DNA from: Adenophora triphylla var. japonica
Lineage: Eukaryota > Streptophyta > Magnoliopsida > Asterales > Campanulaceae
Assembly (NCBI GenBank): GCA_022495995.1
Contig: JAFEMH010001356.1
Span: forward strand, 186,001 to 250,000
Direction: 5' to 3'
Length of the DNA stretch: 64,000 nucleotides
The notes under the pieces are model-generated. The model worked only from the letters and a program-made list of their open reading frames with translations, did not search any database and was not told where the DNA came from. A program made the translations under genes and the position numbers. Numbering within the stretch: position 1 is the stretch's first letter; the number at the start of each line of letters is the position of its first letter. Positions 22,080 through 31,614 of the stretch are shown here, piece after piece.

Positions 22080-22330
22080 CTCTCACAATCAAAGCACAAG
22101 GCAATCACGCCTCTCACAGTCAGAGGACACAACACATCCTCACGCACAACACAACCGCGTCAGAGGACACAACACATCCTCACGCATGACAAAACCACAG
22201 TCAGAGGACACAACACATCCTCACACACGACACAACCTCAGTCAGAGGACACGATACATCCTCACGCATGACACAAACATAAACACAGCCAGAGGACACG
22301 ACACATCCTCACGCACGACACAACCACAAG
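22080..22330. repeat. Tandem repeat with GAGGA...TCCTC hairpin, G1
   Basis: About five to six units contain CAGAGGACACAACACATCCT followed by CACGCACGACACAACC variants. GAGGA pairs with TCCTC in each. The short plus-strand ORF here is a repeat artefact. Confidence 0.65.
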
Positions 22331-22364
22331 TCCCAGGGTATGGCATGCCCTCATCACTATCCGC

Positions 22365-22530
22365 AGCCCGGAAGGCTTTAAACCACTTGGTCCGGAAGAC
22401 CGTATAAACCTCCCACATCACTATCCGCAGCCCGGAAGGCTTTAAATCACTCGGTCCGGAAGACCGTATAAACCTCCCAAATCATTATCTCCAGTCCGAA
22501 AGGCTTTAAATTACCCGGTTCGGAAAATCG
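22365..22530. repeat. Tandem repeat with two CGGAA-loop hairpins per unit, G1
   Basis: Units contain AGCC-CGGAA-GGCT and GGTC-CGGAA-GACC, two hairpins with the same loop. The third copy is degenerate (GTCCGAAAGGC, GGTTCGGAAAATC). Confidence 0.6.
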
Positions 22531-22639
22531 TAAAATTTCCATTTCAGGATGCCACCACGTCCTCACAGTCAACCTCAGCGGTCACATCACTTCAGGGCAC
22601 CACCACGCCCGCCTACACTCACAATTTCATGACGGCGAA

Positions 22640-22675
22640 CTACGATCAGGCTTGATTCCCGCCAGGGATACGTAG
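22640..22675 (+). other. Three-way-junction motif, G1 3' copy 1
   Basis: CTACG...CGTAG encloses ATCA-GGCT-TGAT and TCCC-GCCA-GGGA. It is the cleanest example of the motif in the window. Confidence 0.65.
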
Positions 22676-22679
22676 AAAT

Positions 22680-23150
22680 CCTATCACAGGGTCGAGCCAA
22701 CCGACCTATACGGTCACCCAAGACGCCACCACGTCCTCACAACCGACCTATACGGTCACCCAGGACGCCACCACATCCTCACAACCAACCTATACGATCA
22801 CCCAGGATGCCACCACATCCTCACAACCGACCTATACGGTCACCCAGGACGTCACCACGTCCTCACAACCGACCTATACGGTCAACCAGGACGCCACCAC
22901 GTCCTCACAACCGACCTATACGGTCACCCAGGATGCCACCACATCCTCACAACCGACCTATATTATCACCCATGACGCCACCACGTCCTCACAACCGACC
23001 AATACGGTCACTCAGGATGCCACCACCTCCTCACAACCGATCTATGCGATCACCCAGGACGCCACCACGTTCTCACAACTGACCTATACGGTCACCCAGG
23101 ACACCACCACGTCCTCACAACTGACCTATACGGTCACTCACAGGACACTG
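22680..23150. repeat. 42-bp tandem array with two hairpins per unit and compensatory changes, G1
   Basis: About eleven units contain GACC-TATAC-GGTC and GGACG-CCACCA-CGTCC. Several variants keep pairing: GGATG/CATCC at 22805-22820 and 22931-22946, and GATC-TATGC-GATC at 23039-23051. Others break one pair. The array lies just before the second junction motif and the 3' LTR. Confidence 0.75.
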
Positions 23151-23177
23151 ACATGTCCACTTCCCCACACACCCGAA

Positions 23178-23213
23178 CTACGATCAGGCTTGATTCCCGC
23201 CAGGTATACGTAG
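23178..23213 (+). other. Three-way-junction motif, G1 3' copy 2
   Basis: Nearly identical to the copy at 22640, but the inner right arm reads GGTA rather than GGGA, losing one pair. CTACG/CGTAG is intact. Confidence 0.6.
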
Positions 23214-23339
23214 GAATCCTATCACAGGGTTCAGCCAACCGACCTAAACGGTCACACCTCAGGACACCACCACGTCCTCACGCGATTCAGATCACGGCCC
23301 TTATCTTATCGATGATCCCACTTTCTCCATAAGTGACGT

Positions 23340-23353
23340 CGTCGAGGGGCTTC
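23340..23353 (+). other. G1 polypurine tract
   Basis: CGTCGAGGGGCTTC abuts the 3' LTR. The core GAGGGGCTTC is identical next to the M1 and M2 LTRs. It primes plus-strand DNA synthesis. Confidence 0.75.
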
Positions 23354-24705
23354 TGTAAGTACCCTAATCTGGATCACCCTCTTCCGAGCTCCCGGGAAAC
23401 ACCGCAGACTCACTCAAACGCAGTCTCGAACACCTAGAACCCTCAAAAAACCCTCAAAACCCTTCAAAAACCCTCAAAGATCCAAAAAACCACCAACCAA
23501 ACCAAGGGAGGGCCTTTCTGGGACAAACAAACACATAAGGACTTTTTAGGAATTATGCAGAAATTGGGAAAAGCATGGAGGTTCGTACGGACCTTTTTGC
23601 ATGCTAAGAAGGTCCGTACGGACCTTCCTGCTACCAACTCTCATAATTACAGAATCCCTCTAAAGTCCACAAGATTCCCCTAAATCCGGGAAAACCAAAA
23701 CTTTATACTACCTTGGAAGTCCGTACGGACCTTGTTGCAATTTTTTCATGGCTATAAATAGAGGGCTCCCCCTCCCTCATTTCACACACCATCCTCTTAT
23801 ACTCTCTCCCTAGGCCTTCTCGCTTCCCCTCTAAGTCCTTCCGAGGCACTCTCGGCCCCTTTCGGTTCCTCCCGAGGCCTTCCGAGCCTCCCTTGTGGTG
23901 CTCTGAAGCCTTTCCGAGCACTCCCGAGACGCTCCCGCGCAGCCCTGAGGCACTCTCGAGGTACTCTGAGGCCCCTCGTGGTACTCCGAGGCCTTGCCTG
24001 GTCTTTTCCGAGGCATCCCGGCTCTTTCCGAGTCAAACCGGCAACTCGGACGCACGCCGGAACTCTGCCCGAACGCAACCGACGATCCCGACGCACGCCG
24101 AACCTCTACCCGAATCCAACCGACGATCCCTGCGATCCCAACGCAGGCCGAACCTCTGTCCGAGTGCACACCCAATAATCCCGAGGCACGCCGAAGCTCT
24201 GTCTGCAGACAACCGGCACATCCCGAAGCAATCCCGGTTCGTCCCGTAACACTATTCCATCCTCAAACACTATTCCCCCACGGAAGACAGACAAAAACCA
24301 ATATTGGTAAGGCTTCCTTCCTACACTATTTCAATACATTTCAATAAGCAGTGTACAATGTAGACATCCGACACAACATGCATTTTTAAAAGCACACACA
24401 CACACACACAACATTTAAAGAAAGAAGGGGTGTAGAAAGACTCGTTTTTACGAGGCGACTCGGGTGAGCTCTAATATTCTAATATTCTCTTCCCGAGGAG
24501 TAACCTGACCTCCGAACTCAAAATTTCATCACACAAAAACAGTTTATTTTTTTAAACTGATGCCTTTTTTCAATGTTTTGGGCTTAATCAAAACGGCATG
24601 GCGACTCTACAAAGAAAAAAAACACGGCGAGGCAACTCCCAACGCAAGCGAAAACGCCAGATGTCGGGGCGCGATCGCGCTGTCTCTCGGATCCGGGCAA
24701 TTTCA
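23354..24705 (+). repeat. G1 3' LTR
   Basis: It is 1352 bp, matching the 5' LTR in length and sequence apart from scattered changes. The dyads are at 23580 (one base mutated) and 23611, the single proximal dyad at 23719, and TATAAATA at 23753. It is followed directly by the duplicated ccttc. Confidence 0.95.
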
Positions 24706-24710
24706 CCTTC
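24706..24710. repeat. Target site duplication of G1 (right copy)
   Basis: ccttc, identical to 8267-8271. Confidence 0.95.
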
Positions 24711-25871
24711 GTCCCCAAAGGATTTGTGTCTGCTCAATCATTGAACCCCTCTGAAGCATTGGCAAAATTGAACATCAGCTCATCTAAGCCCTCACAGCCA
24801 TCTTCTAATAAATGTACGAATTGTGGTTTTATCGCTCACAAGGCTTATGAATGCCTCTTGAAGCACCTATCTGGACCCACTGAGTTTAAAAGCTCATGTG
24901 GTGGCCAGGTATGGCTGTCAAAGAGGAACTAACTCTTTGGACCCAAAAGAATAAGGGGGACTATAAGCTTATTGTTTCATTTCAGGAATGCTTAATGGCC
25001 TCAACCGAAGCTGGTAAGGACGTTTGGATTATGGACAGTGGATGCTCTAGGCATATGACTGGACATGCCAAACTCCTAACTGATCTTGAAGAAGCATCTG
25101 GTCCTCCAGTTGTCTTTGGTGACAACGCAAATGGTAAAATTATTGGTCGTGGATCCATCATAAGAGGTACAGTTACTGTACTGAAGGTATCTTTGGTGGA
25201 TGGTCTGAAACATAACCTTCTCTCTATATCACAATTCTGTGATAAAGGTATGCATTGTATTTTCAATTCTTCCAACTGCTATATGAAAAATATTGCTACA
25301 GCTGAAACCCTTCTCACTGGATATCGAAAAGGTAACGTTTATGCTATAGATTTAAATACGGTTTCGAATGTTACTAATGTTTGTTTTGTAGCTAAGAACA
25401 TCAGTGAGAACTCATGGCTATGGCACAAGAGACTCAGTCACTTGAATTTTAAATACCTATCCAAGCTGGCTAATAAAAATCTAGTTGCCGGCTTACCTCA
25501 AGTGTCTGCTGACCATGGAAGGAAATGTAGAGCCTGCCAATTAGGAAAACAACATAAAGAATCATTCCACAGCAAGCCTTACATGTCCACTTCTAGGTGC
25601 CTCCAGTTGCTACATATGGATCTGTTTGGCCCCACAACAACTGCCAGTTTAGGGGGCAGTAGATATGCTTTGGTTGTTGTAGACGATTTCTCAAGATATA
25701 CCTGGGTGGAGACTTTTGCTTCAAAAGACGATACATATGAAGTTGCCACAAGATTATTTCGTCTACTTCAAACCCAAAAGGAATGTGACATCATCAGTAT
25801 GAGATCAGATAATGGAACAGAGTTCAAAAATAATGGAATCGCTCAGTACTGTGATGATCACGGAATAGACC
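24706..25871 (+). pseudogene. C2 gag end, protease and integrase start, cut by G2
   Basis: Directly after the G1 target duplication, the reading frame of C2 resumes. It has a second CCHC knuckle (CTNCGFIAHKAYEC, near 24814), then, after a frameshift around 24900, the protease active site phrase WIMDSGCSRHMTG (near 25025), the GAG-pre-integrase HHCC zinc region (WHKRLSHLN ... CRACQLGKQH, near 25420-25560), and the integrase core with its first Asp (HMDLFGPT) and second Asp (SDNGTEF). The final catalytic Glu is absent because G2 begins at 25872. Order PR-INT before RT is the copia order. Confidence 0.85.
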
Positions 25872-26117
25872 TGTAAGTGTCCCAATCTGAACCGCCAATG
25901 TTCCTTCAGCCCAATTTAACGTTTTCCACGTCAAATAAACATTTAAGGGCATTTTGGTCACTTCCTAAGGCAATTTAAACAAGAAAGGACCTTAAAGGAA
26001 CAACAAAAATAGGTTGGATCTTGCTGGGAAGAGTCATTTCCAAGAAATTGACCAACTTTGCATTAAATGCAAACAGCCAAAACTGCTTTCTGTAAAATCA
26101 GGCACGCTGACACTCCA

Positions 26118-26190
26118 ATCCGCGCGGATAGGAATGAGACTCAGTCTCGTCCGCGCGGACATCTTCGAACCCTAAATTCAGCCTATAAAT
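26118..26190 (+). promoter_or_regulatory. Paired ATCCGCGCGGAT/GTCCGCGCGGAC dyads and TATA box, G2 LTR
   Basis: Dyads at 26118-26129 and 26149-26160 are 31 bp apart. The second core ends 25 bp before TATAAAT at 26184. Confidence 0.7.
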
Positions 26191-27175
26191 AAAATCATTC
26201 TCTCTCAGTTTAAAAGATCCCTTTTCGAACCCTACTATTATATTAACACAGCCCTAAACACAAATCCAAGGAAGATAGGGTACAACCATTGGTAAACCCT
26301 CCTTCTCCTTACCTTAATCTCCCTTATCCATGCATGCATCTCACATTTAAAAATATGTAACTTGTTCATTTACTTGTTGTTCATCTATTTTCTCTTTCTT
26401 GTCCTAGATCCAAGAGGATCTCCATGAAGTTCATCTCCATGGATGATTCTCTACAAGGATCCACATTCTTTTAACTTGTTGTTCCTCTTTTTACATTAAC
26501 TAGTTGTTATTTGATCTCTTGGCCTAAAGTGTGGTCACCTTGGAGTTCATCTCCATGGATGATCACACTAAATGGTCCATATCCTTATTTTCATCTTCTT
26601 TTGTGTTATTAGTTCTTACTTGACCTAAAATGTGGTCATCTTGGAATAAATTTCCATGGATGACCATTTCAAATGGTCTAAATTGTTTATTTCCTTGTAA
26701 ATGTTTTTCCCTAGCCTAAGATCTCCACATTGGAACAATTTCCATGGATGAAGATCATTAAGGTTCCTAGGTTACAAAAAGGGTGAAGTTGATACATTGA
26801 GTTCAAAGATCTCAAGGATGGTCATCTCAATGACCACCTTAGAAATCCACTCTAAAGTTGATACACCCTTAACCTAAATTCCATTTTTATGTATTAATCT
26901 TTATTTTATGTCAAATCTCCCCATCCCAAGCAAATGAAGTGCTTCTAAGTCCTAATGTACCCTAAGGATGGCTTGATATAGTAGATCACCACTAATCATG
27001 TTTAGTGATCACTAATCAAAGCCTAAGGAAAGTGGGGACAAGCATGGATGCAAAATCCAAAATATTTTTACTTATCATTTTCTGTTGCAAACTCCAGCTT
27101 CGATTCTCAGAACTCCGCTTGACATTGGAATTTACGTAATCGGCTGAAAGCTGCAAAAAAGAATCTTACTGTCCT

Positions 27176-27218
27176 ATCCGCGCGGACAGGATTGATCCTC
27201 GGCCTGATCCGCGCGGAC
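27176..27218 (+). promoter_or_regulatory. Second ATCCGCGCGGAC dyad pair, G2 LTR
   Basis: Two copies start at 27176 and 27207, again exactly 31 bp apart, in the downstream half of the LTR with no TATA box nearby. This shows the pair travels as a unit. Confidence 0.65.
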
Positions 27219-27505
27219 AAGAATGTCATGGACAAATATTTTTGTTTTCAGTCCTTTTTCACCCACAGAAGCACACTGTTTTGACTAATTTCAGTCCAGT
27301 CCAATCAAAACTCTTATTTTCAGAAAATCCCTTTTTCAAAACACACACGCACACACAAATGGTTTCGAGTTAGGAAGACTCGTTGTACGAGGCATTCCGG
27401 GTGAACGTGCTAATCGTTCTTCCCGGAGTGTAACGTGACCTCCGAACTCACTTCTCTCATTTTCGGGCATTTTTTAAAGTTTTCGGCCTTAAACTTAAAA
27501 CGGCG

Positions 27506-27516
27506 TGGCGACTCCG
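27506..27516 (+). other. PBS-like sequence inside G2 U5
   Basis: TGGCGACTCCG is identical to the first 11 bases of the true primer site 50 bp downstream. A related copy is present at the corresponding LTR end in G1, M1 and M2. Confidence 0.6.
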
Positions 27517-27555
27517 TTTGATTTTCAAAACAAGAAAATCGTGGCATCATCACAG

Positions 27556-27573
27556 TGGCGACTCCGCTGGGGA
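27556..27573 (+). other. G2 primer binding site (tRNA-Arg type)
   Basis: TGGCGACTCCGCTGGGGA complements the 3' end of a plant tRNA-Arg including CCA. The exact reverse complement is found in M1 and M2. Confidence 0.85.
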
Positions 27574-29016
27574 TTTTAAAAATAAGCTTTACCTTTTTTT
27601 TAAATAAAAAAAAATGAAAAAAATGGTATTTGGTATATAGGTGGAAACCATTAAGCTTCCTGTACTGCTTCCTAACCCGAGGCTTGGGATAAATTATGGT
27701 CTAACAAAGCCACGTACCGGTATCATTTTATAAAAAAAAAAGAGAAAAGCTTTTGTGGGTCAAACTTCCGTCCCGACACTTGAAACCATTTGTATGTGTG
27801 TGTGTGTTTGTTTCCCCCGTTTCGCGTTGTTATCTTTTGGCCGCCTCGAAAAAGTCAAAATTTTGACTGTCGGACCCGTTTCCTTAACTGTTTGAATCTC
27901 GTGCTTATGTGCTTATGTGTTTATTTGCTTTCAAAAAAAAAACTTTTTCAAAAATATTTTCAAAAAAAAATCAAAAAAAATCAAAAAAAAAAATCATTTT
28001 CAAAATCTTTCGCATGCATCATACTCTTTAAGACACATGTGAAAATTTCTATTTTACTCAGAAAAAGAAGATAGACTGCCACACACTACGCGCACTTGGC
28101 CTTACACTGCACACTACGTTCTTAATTCGGGAAAATCCCAGTAGCAGCCCGTTTGGCCTTACTACGCCTCTCGGTGCGAGCACGGGACTACCCAAACATC
28201 CCTTGGAGCCTCGTGTCGACCATGCACTTGTCCGTGACACACTTTGTCTGAGACCTGGTTGGTTTTTAGTTTGGTCCGTGTCGTGCCCTGTCTGTGTATA
28301 CACCGTGCCAGTCAAACCTTAGTCGACACGCCAAGTCAATATCTTTTGGAGGCCCTAATCAGTCGAAGTTATGCCGGTTTCCGTCACGGACTTTGACCAG
28401 ATCTTGACTGGCGCCTTGACTTTGACTTTGACTTGCACAACTTATGCACCGACTCCCGGCATGACACTGAGTCATCAAGGATTAACGATTATTCCATGTC
28501 TAATTACGGCCTAACTGACGACGGGTCAAGATCAATTATGGACACTTAACACAATCTTGACCTTTGATGTCAGCTTTGTCCGTAATTTACATTGAATACG
28601 CGTTAAGACTCGATTACCCGCCAGACTTTAGGATCGTCTTTCTTTTCGGTCGGTGGGACCTGCTTGCCTTACAGAACCTTTGTTCGGGGTTACAGGTTGA
28701 GGGTCTGTAGCGTAATGACGGGACCCACTGATCCAGGACTTAGAGTAGTTAAAAAGGAAAAAGAAGAGCAATCTTTTCCAACCGCTTAGGTTTTAATAAA
28801 ACATATTTTAAGTAAACAAGAACAAATAACTGCATGTTGCATGAGCCCTAAGCCCAAACACCTACCCTCCTTCATTCCCAAATATCTGAACCCTCGTGTC
28901 TTTCCCCCGCAGCTCCTCACAAAGCTTGGTTTCGGGCTCCGGGTCACCGTCTGATCAGTTGGGAAGAGTCAAGCGCATCGTCAGCTTCACCATTTGTTTC
29001 GACTCCGAGTTTCAGA
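27574..29016 (+). other. G2 untranslated leader with conserved blocks
   Basis: No gene is supported. Block 1 (about 28065-28240) and block 2 (28640-28815) match those of G1, M1 and M2. The hairpin ATGAC-ACTGA-GTCAT lies at 28461-28475, the position class of the G1 and M hairpins. A/T-rich homopolymer runs occupy 27590-28000. Confidence 0.6.
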
Positions 29017-31614
29017 ATGTCTGCATCAGCTGGTAATGATGGGGACAACATCACTCCGCCTCCCGGGACTCCCCAAACAGAACAGCAATGGAATCAGTTA
29101 GCCGAACAGATGAGATTACGACAGGAAGCACAAGTGAATAGCCTTATGGAAGCTATTAGGAGCCATGGTTTGCCCTGACTACTCCAGAATGGCACCTTCA
29201 CCGTGGAAGAAGAGGAAGACTCCAATCCCACTCTTGGTTGCCCTGACTACTCCAGAATGCCGCCACCAACCTGCTATGGTACTACTACCAGTGCCCATGC
29301 TCCTCGATCTTTGGGTCAGCCAGCTCCCTAACTACAGACTACCGGATCCATGCAGCCTGACGGGACAAGCCAGATCGCAGTTCCTCAGTGGGGACAAAAT
29401 CAGTACAGAATGTCTTCTCATGGTTGGGGGTACCTTGGAATGCCACAGCAAATTGGGATCCCGCCTCAGTTCGGAACCGATCAATCCGGACCTTCACAAC
29501 GGTTCGAGTGCCGCGGCAGTTTGGGATGCCACCACGGTTTGGTGCAGGGCAACGGTCGAGCCCCTCCTCAGAATGATACTAGTTCAGCTGCTCCTAACAC
29601 AGCTTCCACAAACCCATTTCTCACTCAGGGTTCAATGGGCCACCAAGCCCCTATTCCAGTTTTATCAGAATCACCAGGACCGCAGTACCCTCCTGGTCAT
29701 ACACCCTCGCCCCAGCCAGGCATGCAGTTCAACAACCAGGGACACCAGCCCGCACCTAGGCCTACTTATGAGTCTTACCCTGGAAACCCGAGCTACCCGG
29801 CTACCTCGGGTCTGCCCCCACCTTCTCTGTCCCTGGGAAACCCGCAGCAAGCTTTCGGGCTCAACCGTCATGTTCAAGCTCCTACCCCTCAGGGCAATCC
29901 GGGTCAAGGGTATGTTTACACCTATGCTCCGGGATATGGTATTCCCTCCACCAGTGTGCCGCCAGTGGTAACTCCTCTCTCCAGCTCAGTCACCAGTCTG
30001 AACGCCATGGCTCCACCACAGGACCCTCACTTGGCCTGGTTCATGGAACAACACAAGGAAATGAAAGCACAGATTGCTGAATTAACTGCTAAGAAATCTG
30101 CCTTCCGGCCTACGGACCCGAACTCCATTGTTCCCCTGCCCCACAAGTTTGTGATGCCTAATTTAGACCTGTTTGATGGGACTGCGTGCCCGAAAACTCA
30201 TCTGGACACGTATACCTTGGCAATGAAAGCCAAAGGGTGCACAAATCAGTAGCTGGCCGACTATTTCAGCCTCTCTTTGAAATCCAGTGCTCTAAAATGG
30301 TTCTTTCGCTTAAATCCCGAGGCCAGGGCCACATGGGACCAGATCACTAGTGCTTTTACCGAGAAATATAAAGCTAATCTGGAATGGGAAACAAATAGAG
30401 TTGATCTGCAGACAACAGTGCAGCGTCCCGACGAGAATGTCGGAGATTTTTACAAGCGGTGGAATTTGAAACTTAGTGAGATGGCCATTCCTCCTTCTGA
30501 AGAGAAACATTTGGATATCTTCCAGTCATGCCTGAAACCGTATTTGAAAACTTCCCTTAGCAACTTCCCCTACCCGGACTTACGTGCTATGGTTAACTCC
30601 GCGGCTAAGTTTGAAAAGTCTTATAATCAACAGCAGGCTGCTGCACCTGCCTACAGATACAGGGCTCCTCCCTCCAACACTGCTCCTGTTCCTGCTAAGG
30701 GTAAAGAGGTGATCAATTACGTGGGGCAAGAATGTAATAATGCAACTTCTTTTGCTCCCCGGAAACCAGCTGAGCCCAAACCTCGGTTCATAAACCTCGA
30801 AAGCTTTGGAATGCCTCTGAACGACATCTTTAGAGGATTGGTGAAAGAAGGTTTACTGCGGCCTTTGGAGAACTTCCAACCCAGGAATCCGAATGTTCCC
30901 GTGGATACCTCTAAGTATTGCGCCTTTCATCAATCCCACGAACATCTGACAGATAATTGCTATACTCTGAAAAAGGCAATCCAAGGTTTGATAGAGCAAG
31001 GAAAGTTGGAAGGCCCCGAGGGGCCTAATACAGTAAAAAATCCTTTTCCAAGAAACCATAACCAAGTAAACAGGATCGAAATTGGAGAACCTTCACATGC
31101 CTATGAAGATGTGGAAACTGATATCCAAATACCCATGACCAACCTTGTCGAGGATCCTGAATTCGGATTCCCTCTCAGCCTTGAGGATGATGAACAAACC
31201 AATCCTCCTTGGTCCCATGTTAGAAGTTTCTTGCAAAAATATGAAGCTCGCTACATCTCGGAGGAAGGGATAGCTGACACCGAAAAACTGGGGCTGTTCA
31301 GGTCAAATCATGAGAAAACCATTTATACGAGATGGTTAGAGCATTCAAGGAGGATTGAACAAGAAAGCTTTAGGCGGGCGCCTGTGTTGGGGCTTATCAG
31401 CAAAGAGGCCGAAGAACACCTGGAGTTAATACACTTCTGCAAGTTGGTTCTGGGAGAAGCCGAGTACGATCCCGAGGACAGTGAAGACAAAAATTCAGGA
31501 AAGGAGGATTGTTTCCATATCCTGCCCGGAGTCAAATACGTGCCACCCCTATCACTCTTCCCCCGCAGTTCCTGGGAGGAAAAGCTGAGTCACAGCTGCC
31601 TCTTCCAGCATTAG
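29017..31614 (+). pseudogene. gag: G2 gag with three stops
   Basis: A single frame from ATG 29017 encodes a Tat Gag: coiled-coil-like start, a long Pro/Gln/Gly-rich linker (29350-30000), the Gag core (LKWFFRLN ... EWETNRVDLQ ... DFYKRWNLKLSEMA, near 30290-30490) and the CHHC knuckle CAFHQSHEHLTDNC (near 30919-30960). It is interrupted by TGA 29176, TAA 29329 and TAG 30250. The frame ends at 31614 while the next ORF is open from 31509, so the link to pol is by a frame change in the 31509-31614 overlap. That could be decay or a programmed shift. Confidence 0.85.

Larger units (their letters stand above)
8272..24705 (+). mobile_element. G1: non-autonomous Tat-clade Ty3/gypsy element with antisense genes
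   Basis: G1 is 16.4 kb with two 1352-bp LTRs, a tRNA-Arg-type primer site, leader, gag, protease, a deletion where RT and RNase H should be, integrase, then about 7.5 kb of 3' region holding two antisense ORFs and several tandem arrays, and a polypurine tract. The antisense ORFs and the domain sequence similarity to G2 place it in the Tat clade. Gag, protease and integrase frames are broken, yet the PMD antisense gene is open over all four exons. It must have used replication proteins from another element, or lost them after insertion. Confidence 0.9.
4232..25871 (+). mobile_element. C2: SIRE-type Ty1/copia element, visible part, split by G1 and G2
   Basis: C2's own sequence is 4232-8271 and 24706-25871. 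The order is LTR, PBS, long gag with a CCHC knuckle, a second CCHC knuckle, protease and integrase, the last cut at 25871 by G2. RT, RNase H and the 3' LTR lie beyond the window. The long multi-part gag and large LTR fit the SIRE/Maximus group. If C2 inserted into the C1 LTR, its target duplication would be the caggc at 4227-4231; the partner is not visible. Confidence 0.8.
25872..27554 (+). repeat. G2 5' LTR
   Basis: Begins TGTAAGTGTCCCAATC, like the first bases of the G1 and M LTRs, and ends ATCATCACA one base before the primer site. Length is 1683 bp. Its partner is not in the window. The region 26200-27100 contains repeated CCATGGATGA segments and no gene. Confidence 0.85.

Noticed and set aside
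29165..29971. 268-codon plus-strand ORF overlapping G2 gag
   Set aside because: It is out of frame with Gag, lacks domain features, and the Gag frame there matches G1 in composition and position.
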